From JACDAN01 sp963834825 (GTDB taxonomy: Bacteria; Actinomycetota; Thermoleophilia; Gaiellales; Gaiellaceae), in NCBI GenBank assembly GCA_963834825.1, contig CAWICZ010000014.1, positions 372,001 to 436,000 on the forward strand: a stretch of 64,000 nucleotides of DNA, read 5' to 3'. Each line of letters opens with the position of its first letter. Position 1 is the first letter of the stretch. The notes beneath the pieces are model-generated. The model did no database searches and was not told where the DNA came from. It saw only the letters and a list, made by a program, of their open reading frames with translations. Positions 28,573-36,545 of this stretch are shown here, piece by piece. A program made the translations under genes and the position numbers.

Positions 28573-28800
28573 GCGTCCTCCTTCCCGGTCGACGCGCCGA
28601 CGAGCTCGGTGACGTCGCCCGACGAGTTGAGGGAAACGAGCAGGTCGTTGCCGAGCTGCTCTTTGTGCGTGTCCGTGATGCCTGCGGTGCTCCCGAGTAG
28701 ACCTTCAGGGTGGCCCCCTCGATCAGCGTTGCGGAGGCCTGGCCGCCGACGCTGAAGGGAACGACCTGGACGTCGTCGCCGTGGAGCCTATCGAGTGCTC
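28569..28800 (-). pseudogene. C-terminal remnant of an alpha/beta hydrolase
   Basis: Reads HGDDVQVVPFSVGGQASATL and GATLKVYSGAP in one frame, then, after loss of one base near 28692, GITDTHKEQLGNDLLVSL in the next: the acid/His end of chloroperoxidase-like hydrolases (catalytic His expected exactly at the break, GAPHG). The N-terminal two thirds are missing. The remnant's stop forms ATGA with the start of the intact hydrolase. Confidence 0.7.
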
Positions 28801-28805
28801 TGACC

Positions 28806-29154
28806 ACCCCGCGGCTCGAGCGGGAACTGAAGCTCGGCAAGCTCGCCGCCGCCTTCCCCGAACTGTCGCGCGTTGTTCGCGCACCGGGCCTCAGCACGCA
28901 TGGTTGAGCGAAACGCGGCGAGCCGTGCGGCTGTTTGGCGCACCCGTCTGACGGGCTGTGCGCGCCGGCTAGATCCGGTCGAGATCGGACGGAAGGGCGG
29001 GCGGGCGCCGCGGGCCACGGTGGTGGAGCTGCGTGCCGAGATCAAGCGGCTCGAGGCGGAGCTCTGGAAGGCTCGGCATACGGCCGAGCTTGAGGAGCGG
29101 AAGCAGGATGACCAAATGGCGCGGCGCCAGCCCGGACCACTTCCGGTCGCGAGC
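28806..29154. other. Stretch without a supported gene
   Basis: About 350 bases. A plus-strand open frame (ATG near 28903, about 85 residues) gives a basic protein with a short helix (VVELRAEIKRLEAELWKAR) that could pass for the coiled coil of an insertion-sequence OrfA, but there is no terminal repeat, transposase core or ribosome binding site. Probably more debris of the decaying region. Confidence 0.35.
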
Positions 29155-29166
29155 TAGGATGCCGCC

Positions 29167-29592
29167 ATGCTCGCCGGCGATCGTGACCGCGAACGTGCGA
29201 CGGTCGTGCTTCAGGAGCATTACGTCGGAGGCCGCCTAACGCTCGAGGAGCTCTCCGACCGCACCGGACGTGTTCTGGCGGCCCGGTCACGCGCCGAGAT
29301 TCGGCGCGCTCTCTCGGGCTTGCCAGTCCTCGCGTATCCCGGCGAGCTCGCGGCTGGTGCACGATCGCTCGTACAGTCGGTCGCTCGCGGCGCGATGCTC
29401 GTCCTCTTCACCGGCGCATATCTCGTGTTCAGCTTCGTGCTGCTCCTCGTCTTCGCGCTGACGCTGCTTCTCAACGGCGCCTCGGGTACGGCGCTCGTCG
29501 GCTTCCTGCTGGTCTGGCTTGTCCCGACGTACCTGTTCTCGCGGCTCTGGCACCGGCCGGCGCCACATCGACGGACGGAGGGGTCGAGATGA
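29167..29592 (+). CDS. DUF1707 (SHOCT-like) membrane protein
   Basis: 141 residues. N-terminal DUF1707 motif (DRERATVVLQEHYVGGRLTL, EELSDRTGRVLAARSRAEI) followed by two membrane helices (about 77-102 and 104-124). The ATG lies six bases after TAGGAT (29155-29160), so the mRNA is probably leaderless. Members are common in actinobacteria; the DUF1707 helix pair is thought to mediate regulatory protein contacts. Confidence 0.8.
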   Translation: MLAGDRDRERATVVLQEHYVGGRLTLEELSDRTGRVLAARSRAEIRRALSGLPVLAYPGELAAGARSLVQSVARGAMLVLFTGAYLVFSFVLLLVFALTLLLNGASGTALVGFLLVWLVPTYLFSRLWHRPAPHRRTEGSR

Positions 29593-29940
29593 CGGCACAG
29601 AGCGAATTCGGCAGCGGCGAATGGACGCTCACGGCGCGGCTCAGCCCTTCGACGTCTTAGCGCCACCGAGGATCTAGGCCGGGCGGTCGTCTACAGCTCG
29701 GAGTGCGCGGCGCGGGAGCTCGGCGCTCGAGGGTCGTCCGACCTAGCCGCACTAGCCCGCCGGGCCTCGTCGGCTAGACACGCTTCCGGCCGCGTCCTAG
29801 GCTCACCTCGTTAGGCCCTCGAAGAGGTTGCTACGAGCTGCTGTCGCATCATCTGCTGCGCGGTGTCCTCCGAGAGGCCGAGCCGCTGCCCGATTTTCGA
29901 TGCCGGCTTGCAGCGGGTAGCACTCGGTCGCCGACGGAGC
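29593..29940. other. Stretch without a supported gene
   Basis: An ATG overlapping the DUF1707 stop (ATGA, 29589) opens a 23-codon frame ending at 29660; it may be a truncated coupled cistron. The rest (29661-29940) is rich in CTAG and stop codons in all frames. A minus-strand piece near 29820-29900 reads KIGQRLGLSEDTAQQMMRQQ, possibly a decayed coding fragment. No RNA recognised. Confidence 0.4.
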
Positions 29941-30342
29941 TCAGCGCCCACGCCGCTGTGCGCGGCGCAGGGCGTCGAGCCGACGGCGCGCCTGCTTCGT
30001 TGGGCGCGCGCCGAGGTCGGCTCCGAGCGGGCGGGCGAGCCGTCGCTCGAGCCTGTGCTGTTCGCGGGCGGCGCGCGACTCGGGCGTCTCGGCGTACATC
30101 GTCGCAGCTGCACTTGCAGACCCGCGGCGCTCACCGACATCGGTCACAGCCACAGTCTGGCGCACCGTCCCGATCGTCACCTCGACCTTGTCCCCAGCGC
30201 CGACGACCTTCGACGGCTTCACGCGCTCGCCGTTGACATGTACCCGCCCGCCGAGAACGGCCTCGGTCGCCGCGCTGCGCGTCTTGAAGAAGCGCGCGGC
30301 CCACAGCCACTTGTCGATCCGCACGTGGTCCACGACCGCCAT
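29941..30342 (-). CDS. hslR: S4-domain RNA-binding heat-shock protein, Hsp15-like
   Basis: 133 residues from the ATG at 30342. S4 domain MAVVDHVRIDKWLWAARFFK ... GRVHVNGERVKPSKVVGAGD near the N-terminus, then a long basic tail (RAAREQHRLERRLARPLGAD, RPTKQARRRLDALRR). Hsp15 binds free 50S subunits carrying nascent chains to recycle stalled ribosomes. Assignment rests on the S4 domain and basic tail. Confidence 0.85.
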   Translation of the reverse strand: MAVVDHVRIDKWLWAARFFKTRSAATEAVLGGRVHVNGERVKPSKVVGAGDKVEVTIGTVRQTVAVTDVGERRGSASAAATMYAETPESRAAREQHRLERRLARPLGADLGARPTKQARRRLDALRRAQRRGR

Positions 30343-30525
30343 GATCGCAGCCGATGATTCCGCAGGGAAGCTGGGGTTCGCGGTCGTTGACATACCCTCT
30401 GGGGTGCAGGCGGGACTCTTACCTGGCCTGCGCGTACACGCTAGCCCTCGCCCGTCGACGTAGTCTCACCCAAACTCGTTTCCAAAGGCGAGCACACCGC
30501 AGTGTTTGCAAATCGCCAACCCAAG

Positions 30526-30553
30526 AGAAACCCGCCATTACCAGCGGGTTTCT
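30526..30553 (-). terminator. Terminator of tRNA-Ala
   Basis: Ten-base perfect stem AGAAACCCGC / GCGGGTTTCT around an eight-base loop, ending with TCTCTT on the minus strand, four bases beyond the tRNA 3' end. Confidence 0.75.
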
Positions 30554-30556
30554 TAG

Positions 30557-30629
30557 TGGAGCGTACCGGGATCGAACCGGTGACCTCCGGCTTGCAAAGC
30601 CGGCGCTCTCCCAGCTGAGCTAACGCCCC
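30557..30629 (-). tRNA. tRNA-Ala (anticodon UGC)
   Basis: 73 nt. Acceptor stem GGGGCGT / ACGCTCC with one G-U pair, D arm TTAGCTCAGCTGGGAGAGC, anticodon stem CCGGC/GCCGG with loop TTTGCAA (anticodon TGC), and T arm CCGGTTCGATCCCGG. Discriminator A; CCA is not encoded. Identity elements of alanine tRNA (G3-U70) are present. Confidence 0.97.
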
Positions 30630-30737
30630 GAACTGCGGAAACAGTGTAGAGGCGCTTGTCGGCGTCCTCCTCAAGGAGGATGCTGAATCGTCATGGCGGC
30701 CGACGCGAAGCCCCCCGTCGCGCTCTACCTTCGGGGT

Positions 30738-31080
30738 ATGAGAACGACGGTCTGGCCGACGATCCGGCGCCACTGGTTCGACGCGTTGGTCATTGCCGGG
30801 GCGATCGGCGGCGTTCTCGAGCTCGTGCTGAATCGAGGAGTACGTCCGTCGGCCGCCGGAGGCCGCCCGAACGCGGCCGGCCGAGCTCGCGGAGCTCACC
30901 GAGCGTGAGCTCGAGGTCCTTCGGCAGGTGGCCCGCGGTCTCTCGAACGGGGAGATCGCAACGGAGCTCTTCGTCAGCGAGACGACGGTGAAGACCCACG
31001 TCAGTCACATCCTCATGAAGCTCGGGCTGCGGGATCGAGTCCAGGCGGTCGTCTTCGCGTACGAGTCGGGCGTCGTCTAG
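30738..31080 (+). pseudogene. Deletion chimera: histidine-kinase start joined to LuxR response-regulator end
   Basis: The ATG at 30738 follows TACCTT by six bases (live-looking leaderless promoter) and encodes MRTTVWPTIRRHWFDALVI and a membrane helix like the start of actinobacterial NarL-system sensor kinases. After about 35 codons the homology ends. From about 30880, in another frame, the DNA encodes a complete LuxR-type HTH: LTERELEVLRQVARGLSNGE, ETTVKTHVSHILMKLGLRDR, ending at the TAG at 31078. The kinase core and receiver domain are missing. Best explained by an internal deletion across a kinase-regulator operon. Confidence 0.68.
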
Positions 31081-31094
31081 ACGATCAAGCTTCC

Positions 31095-32063
31095 CTAATT
31101 CCAGCGCATGCCGCTGAGCTGGTCGAGCTTGATGTTGCCGCCGCTCAGCACACAGACCACCGTCGTCTCCGGCTGCGCATCGACCAGGCCGTTGAGCGCG
31201 GCCGCCACCGGCGCGGCAGCTGCGCCTTCGACGACGATCTTCGTCCGCGCCAGCGTCCAGAGCAGCGCGTCGAAGATCTTCTCGTCGGGAAGGGTGACGA
31301 TGTCGTCGACGTACCGGCGGACGATGTCCAGCGTCGTTTCACCGACACGCTTGACGGTCAGTCCGTCGATCACGCAGTCGACGTCGTCGAGCTCGACACG
31401 CCGACCTTCGTCGACACTTCGCTTCATCGCCGGTGCTCCCGACGACTCGACTCCGATGATGCGGATTTGGGGGTTGAGCGCCTTCATTGCCATCGAGACG
31501 CCGGAGATGAGCCCGCCTCCGCCGATCGGGACGACGACGGTCTCGACGGTCGGCAGGTCGTCGTAGATCTCGAGGCCCAGCGTTCCCTGCCCGGTGATCA
31601 GATCGAGATCGTCGAAGGGATGGATGTAGGTCAGGCCCTGCTCCTCCACCAGCTCGAGCGCCTTCTCGTTCGCCTCGTCCCAGATGCTTCCGTGCAGCAC
31701 GACCTCGGCTCCGTAGGCCCGCGTCGCCTCGATCTTGGACGGCGTTGCGTTTTCGGCCATGACGACCACGGCCTTGACTCCATGGAGGGCGGCGGCGAGC
31801 GCGACGCCCTGAGCGTGGTTTCCCGCCGACGAGCAGATCACACCGGCCCGCTTCTCCGCCTCGTCGAGGTGGGCGAGCTTCACCAGCGGGCCGCGAATCT
31901 TGTACGAGCCCGTCCGTTGGAAAGACTCCGCTTTCAGGAAGGCGCGGAATCCGGTTGCGTCGCTGAGCGACCGCGACCCGACGAGAGGCGTGTGGTGCGC
32001 ATGCTTCTTGACGTGCTCGTGGGCCTCGCGGAAGGCATCGATTGAGACGTCCGTGGTGATCAT
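31095..32063 (-). CDS. Threonine/serine dehydratase (threonine ammonia-lyase)
   Basis: 322 residues from the ATG at 32063, preceded by AGAGGAG. PLP fold type II: Schiff-base Lys in TGSYKIRG, substrate loop SSAGNHAQG, phosphate loop GGGGLISG, and Ser in VLSGGN. No C-terminal ACT domain, so it matches the short catabolic/TdcB-like form: threonine to 2-oxobutyrate plus ammonia, possibly serine as well. Convergent with the chimeric pseudogene. Confidence 0.9.
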   Translation of the reverse strand: MITTDVSIDAFREAHEHVKKHAHHTPLVGSRSLSDATGFRAFLKAESFQRTGSYKIRGPLVKLAHLDEAEKRAGVICSSAGNHAQGVALAAALHGVKAVVVMAENATPSKIEATRAYGAEVVLHGSIWDEANEKALELVEEQGLTYIHPFDDLDLITGQGTLGLEIYDDLPTVETVVVPIGGGGLISGVSMAMKALNPQIRIIGVESSGAPAMKRSVDEGRRVELDDVDCVIDGLTVKRVGETTLDIVRRYVDDIVTLPDEKIFDALLWTLARTKIVVEGAAAAPVAAALNGLVDAQPETTVVCVLSGGNIKLDQLSGMRWN

Positions 32064-32187
32064 GAGCTCCTCTCTTCGGCCTGCCGGCTCATCTCCGACT
32101 ATCGGAGTATGAGGGGCCTGCCCGAAGGAGGCGGATCCACGACGGAGGAGGCGCTGCGGCCCGCGCCCCTCCATCGTTTCTCGTCAG

Positions 32188-32430
32188 TTAGGCGGCTCGG
32201 TCGATCCGCTCTTCGAGGCGGGCGCGCCGGATGATCTCGGCGCGGTCGCCGTGGCGGGCATGTGCCCGCGCCTCGCGGTGCTCGTCCCAGAGCCCGGCAA
32301 TGCGAGCGTCGAGCTCACGGAGCTCGGCGGCGAGGACGACGTCGTGTCCTGCGGACAGACGGTGCAGGAGGGCGGCGCGGTCCTCGCTGGCGCGCTCGAT
32401 CTCCCCACGGATGTCGGTAATGGTTCTCAT
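32188..32430 (-). CDS. Small charged helical protein, unknown
   Basis: 80 residues, Glu/Arg/Ala-rich, predicted mostly helical with heptad-like spacing (DIRGEIERASEDRAALLHRL, ELDARIAGLWDEHREARAHA). A TAAGTGAT stretch lies just before the ATG, without an obvious ribosome binding site. Function unknown. Confidence 0.5.
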   Translation of the reverse strand: MRTITDIRGEIERASEDRAALLHRLSAGHDVVLAAELRELDARIAGLWDEHREARAHARHGDRAEIIRRARLEERIDRAA

Positions 32431-32479
32431 ATCACTTACTAAAACGGGTGACCCCTACCGGCCATTCCCAGCCTCGGGC

Positions 32480-32800
32480 CTAGCCGTAGCCGAGCTCGTC
32501 GATCCGGTCCTCGTCGAGGCCGAAGAAGTGACCGACCTCGTGCAGGACCGTGATCCGGATCTCCCGCTCGAGCTCGTCAGGGTCGGGAAAAGCCCGCTCG
32601 AGCGGCCGGCGGTAGATGACGATCCGGTCCGGAAGCGCACCGGCGTGGTCGCCGCCCGGCCCCAGACCGTCGTACCAGCCGAAGAGGTCCGGCTCCTCCG
32701 GGCTCTCGTCCTCGACGACGACAGCGACGTTCTCGAGGGCGACGGCGATCTCCTCGGGGAGGCCGTCGAGCGCCGCCTGCACGTGGTCCTCGAAGCTCAT
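32480..32800 (-). CDS. Zincin-like metallopeptidase (PF06262 type)
   Basis: 106 residues. HEVGHFFGLDEDRIDELGYG near the C-terminus is the minimal HExxH zinc site with the third ligand region of the small metallopeptidase/DUF1025 family. A Pro/Glu-rich N-terminal helix matches family length. No signal peptide; cytosolic. Substrate unknown. Confidence 0.87.
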   Translation of the reverse strand: MSFEDHVQAALDGLPEEIAVALENVAVVVEDESPEEPDLFGWYDGLGPGGDHAGALPDRIVIYRRPLERAFPDPDELEREIRITVLHEVGHFFGLDEDRIDELGYG

Positions 32801-32804
32801 CGCA

Positions 32805-33503
32805 CTAGTAGGCCGGCCGCAGCGGCTGTCGCTTGCGTAACACGTACATGGCTCCCACCCCGAACAGAAAACCGCCGATGTGCGCGAAGAAGGCGACGCC
32901 GCCGCCCTCCTGCGGATGCAGGAGCGAGAAGCCGCCGGACCACGCCTGGAGGGCGAACCAGACGCCGAGGAAGATCCAGGCCGGGAACTCGCGGATGAAG
33001 ATGATGATCACGAAGATGACCGTCACGACGCTGGCCCGCGGCAGGATCACGAGGTAGGCGCCGAGTACGGCCGAGATCGCGCCGCTCGCGCCGACGTTCG
33101 GGATCTCGGACTCGGCCTGGGTTCCGTAGGAGAGCGTGATGAACGTCTGAAGCGCCGTCGCGGCGAAGCCGCCGAGGAGGTAGAAGACGAGGAAGCGGAA
33201 ATGCCCCAGCGAGTCTTCGACGTTGTTTCCGAAGATCCAGAGGAACAGCATGTTGCCGATGATGTGGAGCCAGCCGCCGTGCATGAACATCGATGTGAGG
33301 GCGGTGAGCGGCCAGTCCTCGCCGACCGCCCCTCCGGGCGAGCAGGAGTCGTTGACCTCGCACGGCTGGTAGGCGAGCTGGGCGAGTGCGTGGTTCTGGT
33401 CGGGCAGCTGGTAGAGGATCCAGACCGCGGCGTTGATCGCGATCAGCGTGACCGTCACGATCGGGAACGACCGTGTCGGGACGTTGTCCTTGATCGGGAA
33501 CAG
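32805..33503 (-). CDS. Rhomboid family intramembrane serine protease
   Basis: Six-helix rhomboid: TSMFMHGGWLHIIGNMLFLW (HN region of L1/TM2), active Ser in NVGASGAISAVLGAYL and active His in FFAHIGGFLFGVG. The usual N-terminus (PIKDNVPTRSFPIVTV) is present in frame but no ATG/GTG/TTG precedes it; a CTG at 33503 with GAGG six bases upstream is the likely start. A GTG at 33458 would cut into the first helix and lacks a ribosome binding site. Follows argF by 14 bases. Confidence 0.85.
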   Translation of the reverse strand: MFPIKDNVPTRSFPIVTVTLIAINAAVWILYQLPDQNHALAQLAYQPCEVNDSCSPGGAVGEDWPLTALTSMFMHGGWLHIIGNMLFLWIFGNNVEDSLGHFRFLVFYLLGGFAATALQTFITLSYGTQAESEIPNVGASGAISAVLGAYLVILPRASVVTVIFVIIIFIREFPAWIFLGVWFALQAWSGGFSLLHPQEGGGVAFFAHIGGFLFGVGAMYVLRKRQPLRPAY

Positions 33504-33517
33504 GCGTCGCCTCGGGC

Positions 33518-34453
33518 CTAGTGCATGAGGAGCGCCAGCAGCGCCTTCTGGGCGTGGAGCCGGTTTTCGGCCTGGTCCCAGACGGCCGACTGCGACCCGT
33601 AGAGAACGTCCTCGGTGATCTCCTCGCCGTAGTGGGCGGGCAGGCAGTGGAGCACGACGGCGCCGGCGCGGGCCTGCGCGAGGAGCTCGGCCGTGATGCC
33701 GTAGCCGTCGAGGTCGCGGAGGCGCCGGTCGCGGTCGGCCTCCTGGCCCATGCTCGTCCAGACGTCCGTGTAGAGGACGTCTGCGCCGCGGACCGCCTCC
33801 TCCGGGTCGTGAACGACGTCGACCTCGCCGCCCGACTCTCGGGCTGTAGCCACGGCTCGCTCGGCCGGCTCGTAGCCGGCCGGCGTGGCGGCGACGAAGC
33901 TCGCTCCGAGACGGGTGGCGGCGACCATCAGCGACGAGCAGACGTTGTTGCCGTCGCCGAGATAGGCCACGCGCACTCCCTCGATCCGGCCGAGCCGCTC
34001 GCGGATCGTGAGCACGTCCGCAAGCGCCTGGCAGGGGTGCGTCTCGTCGGTCAGGCCGTTGATCACGGGGATGTCGGCATGCTCGGCCAGCTCCTCGACT
34101 TCGGCCTGCGCGAAGGTGCGGATCATGATCGCGTCGAGGTAACGGGACAGGACCGTCGCCGTGTCGCGGATCGTCTCGCCGCGACCGAGCTGGAGATCGT
34201 CGGAGCGCAGGTAGAGGCCGTAGCCGCCCAGCTGCGCGATCCCGACCTCGAACGAGATACGAGTGCGCGTCGAGGGCTTCGCGAAGATCATTCCCAGCGC
34301 GCGCCCGGGGAGGAGCAGTTGCTCTTCGCGCGGCGCCTGCTTCAGCCGTGCGGCGACGTCGAGAACCAGCTCGAGCTCAGCGGCCGAGAAGTCGGCAACG
34401 CGCGTGAACGGCCGGCCTTTGAGTGCAGCTGGGAGCTCGATCACGAGGAGCAA
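33518..34453 (-). CDS. argF: Ornithine carbamoyltransferase
   Basis: About 311 residues. Carbamoyl-phosphate motif STRTR, HPCQ near residue 140, ornithine motif DVWTSMG and the catalytic HCLPAH. Makes citrulline from ornithine and carbamoyl phosphate; trimer in the cytosol. The TTG at 34453 is the longest start; a GTG at 34444, eight bases after a TAGCAT hexamer, is a plausible alternative. No other arg genes adjoin. An arcC-type carbamate kinase lies 6 kb away, so a catabolic role cannot be excluded. Confidence 0.92.
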   Translation of the reverse strand: MLLVIELPAALKGRPFTRVADFSAAELELVLDVAARLKQAPREEQLLLPGRALGMIFAKPSTRTRISFEVGIAQLGGYGLYLRSDDLQLGRGETIRDTATVLSRYLDAIMIRTFAQAEVEELAEHADIPVINGLTDETHPCQALADVLTIRERLGRIEGVRVAYLGDGNNVCSSLMVAATRLGASFVAATPAGYEPAERAVATARESGGEVDVVHDPEEAVRGADVLYTDVWTSMGQEADRDRRLRDLDGYGITAELLAQARAGAVVLHCLPAHYGEEITEDVLYGSQSAVWDQAENRLHAQKALLALLMH

Positions 34454-34527
34454 TGCTAATTCCGGGCCCGCTAACTACATGAACCTCAAAGAAGGGGCTC
34501 ACGGGGGCAACATGGTTTCCCGTGCTT

Positions 34528-35115
34528 CTATGGCTCGGCGAGCAGTTCGCGGAGCCGGCCGAGGCCGGCGAACATGCGACTCTTGATCGTTCCGAGCGGA
34601 ACGCCGAGCCGTTCGGCGAGCTCCGACTGCGTCAGACCGCCGTAGTACGCGAGCTCGAGCGCCTGGCGCTGGTCGTCCGGAAGCCGCGTGAGCGCCGCCT
34701 GGACAGCCATGCGACGGTCGCGGATGTCGGCTTCCTCGTCGACGCCGCCCGACGCGGGCTCCCGGGCCTCGTCGAGCGCCTCGGCCCGACGGCGGTCTTC
34801 ACGCCGGACGAGGTCGACCGACCGACGGTGAACCAGGGTCAGGATCCAGGTCGCGGGCTTGGCGCGCTCCCGTTGATAGCTCTGCGCCGAGCGCCAGACG
34901 GCGAGGAACGCCTCCTGGACCGCGTCTTCGGCGAGCGCCTGGTCGCGGAGAATTCGATAGGCGAGCCCGTAGGCGACACGGCCGAAGCGGTCGTAAAGCG
35001 CGGCCAACGCACCATCGTCGCCCGAGGCGACGGCATCGAGGAGCTCCTCGTCAGACTTCTCTCTCACACGAACCCGCCGCTTGGCAGGGGCAAACGCTAT
35101 CGCGTACTCAGACAC
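34528..35115 (-). CDS. ECF sigma factor (SigK/SigL-like)
   Basis: 195 residues from the GTG at 35115. Sigma region 2 (LYDRFGRVAYGLAYRILRDQ, EDAVQEAFLAVWRSAQSY) and region 4 (LPDDQRQALELAYYGGLTQS, GTIKSRMFAGLGRLREL). The start overlaps the 3' end of the anti-sigma gene by 8 bases. A later GTG at 35067 is possible. Partner: the RskA-like gene immediately upstream. Confidence 0.88.
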   Translation of the reverse strand: MSEYAIAFAPAKRRVRVREKSDEELLDAVASGDDGALAALYDRFGRVAYGLAYRILRDQALAEDAVQEAFLAVWRSAQSYQRERAKPATWILTLVHRRSVDLVRREDRRRAEALDEAREPASGGVDEEADIRDRRMAVQAALTRLPDDQRQALELAYYGGLTQSELAERLGVPLGTIKSRMFAGLGRLRELLAEP

Positions 35116-35747
35116 TCGCGCTGAGGAGGGGGTCGGTCGTCGGAGAATCGACGCCGCCCTCGTCCTCGAGCGTAACGGCGACCGTGTTTCCACTCGCTAG
35201 GGGCTCCTGGAGCTGAACCGAGCGGCAGCCGCCGGCAAACAGCCCTGCCGGTCGCGGCGTGTCGCCTTCGATGACCCAGGCCTCGTAGGTCTTACCGGAG
35301 GGCGCCTGCGTCGAGACAGACGACGAGCGTCCCTTCGTCACCGGCGACGATCAGATTGCCCGGGGCGCCGTTTAGGGGCACGACCTGCTGCTCCACCGGC
35401 GCGTTGTCCTGCATCGAGACGCCCCACAGCGCGAACCCCACCGCGGCGAACGTCGCGGCCACCGCCGCTATGGCCGTCGCGGGGAAGAGCCACGTCCGGC
35501 GACGCGGAGCAGCCTCGGCCGATCGCGTCCCACGCGCCTCGCGCAGGATGCGCTCGCGCAGCTGCGGCGGCGGTACCGGGCCCTCGGGCACGTACGCGAG
35601 CTCGGCGGCGGTCTCGCGAAGCGCCGCCACCTCCTCGCGGCAGCGCTCGCATTGATACAGGTGCTGCTCGTACGTCCACCGCTCCTCGGGGTCGAGTGCG
35701 TCAAGGGCGTAGGCCGCCGCTAGGTCATGGAGCTCAGGCTGGATCAT
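35108..35747 (-). CDS. Anti-sigma-K-like (RskA) protein, one frame break
   Basis: N-terminal zinc anti-sigma domain (DLAAAYALDALDPEERWTYE, HLYQCERCREE giving HxxxCxxC), membrane helix (AIAAVAATFAAVGFALWG), then the extracytoplasmic RskA domain, which resumes +1 near 35305-35330 as APSGKTYEAWVIEGDTPRPA and AVTLEDEGG. Intact length about 212. It precedes and overlaps its sigma gene, the reverse of the usual order. Regulated proteolysis of RskA releases the sigma factor (family knowledge). Confidence 0.82.
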
Positions 35748-35801
35748 GCGCTTCACAAAGATTCGCAGAATCAGCCCGAGTGGTTCGGTCCGGCGTGCAA
35801 A

Positions 35802-36545
35802 TCAGAACGGGTACGGAGCGAGGCCCCACGCCGCTGTCGCGTACCAGACCCCGAAAGCGAGGCTCGCGAGCCCGAGGCCGGGCGCGAGGAGGTCGAAGCT
35901 CGCCTGCACCGGCCGGCTGGCGAGGGTGGCCCCGAAGCCGGTTGTCAGGATCGTCATCGAGACGCCCGTGAAGATCGCGAGCAGCGCAAGCGCGGCCACC
36001 GAGAGCGGCGTCGACTCGATCGCCGCGACCAGCAGGATCCCGACGCCCGCGCTCCCGCCCATGCCGTGCACGAGACCGATTCCGAAGGCACCGAGTCGCG
36101 TGCGCGTCGGGTGGCCATGGCCGTGGCCCTGGTCGGCGGCGTGTCCGTGCACGTGGCTGTGCCTGCCACCGTCGTGGTCGTGCTCGTGCAGGTGGAACGC
36201 TCCACGCCGCCAACGGACGAGCAGCCGAACGGCGAGGTACGCGATCACGAAGGCGATCAGCGTTTCGGCCGCCTGCTGTGCGCGCTCGGGCAGGTACTTG
36301 TCCAGGAGCAGGATCGGGAGGCCGAACGCGAAGAGCGTGAGGGCGTGTCCGGCGCCCCAGGCAAGGCCGAGCTCGGCCGCCCGCCGGGCGGCCCGCTCGC
36401 GGGCGCCCGCGACCAGGGTCGTGACCGCAGCGACGTGGTCGGGATCCGTTGCGTGGCGGAGACCGAGCAGGATCGCGACGAGCAGAACGATCCAGACGCC
36501 GGCTCCGTCCGAGTACGACGCCATGAAGTCGTCGAGTCCGAACAT
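35802..36545 (-). CDS. NiCoT-type nickel/cobalt transporter
   Basis: 247 residues, seven or so membrane helices. Signature LLGLRHATDPDHVAAVTTL of helix II (HxxxxDPDH binds the metal), GLAWGAGHALTLF and FGIGLVHGMGGSAG. A His-rich cytosolic loop (FHLHEHDHDGGRHSHVHGHA) between helices. The ATG follows the stop of the preceding transporter directly (TAG ATG), so they are one operon. Direction of transport not certain. Confidence 0.85.
   Translation of the reverse strand: MFGLDDFMASYSDGAGVWIVLLVAILLGLRHATDPDHVAAVTTLVAGARERAARRAAELGLAWGAGHALTLFAFGLPILLLDKYLPERAQQAAETLIAFVIAYLAVRLLVRWRRGAFHLHEHDHDGGRHSHVHGHAADQGHGHGHPTRTRLGAFGIGLVHGMGGSAGVGILLVAAIESTPLSVAALALLAIFTGVSMTILTTGFGATLASRPVQASFDLLAPGLGLASLAFGVWYATAAWGLAPYPF

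Noticed and set aside
28873..29157. Insertion-sequence OrfA fragment
   Set aside because: Only a short coiled-coil-like stretch; no terminal repeats, no transposase core, no target duplication.
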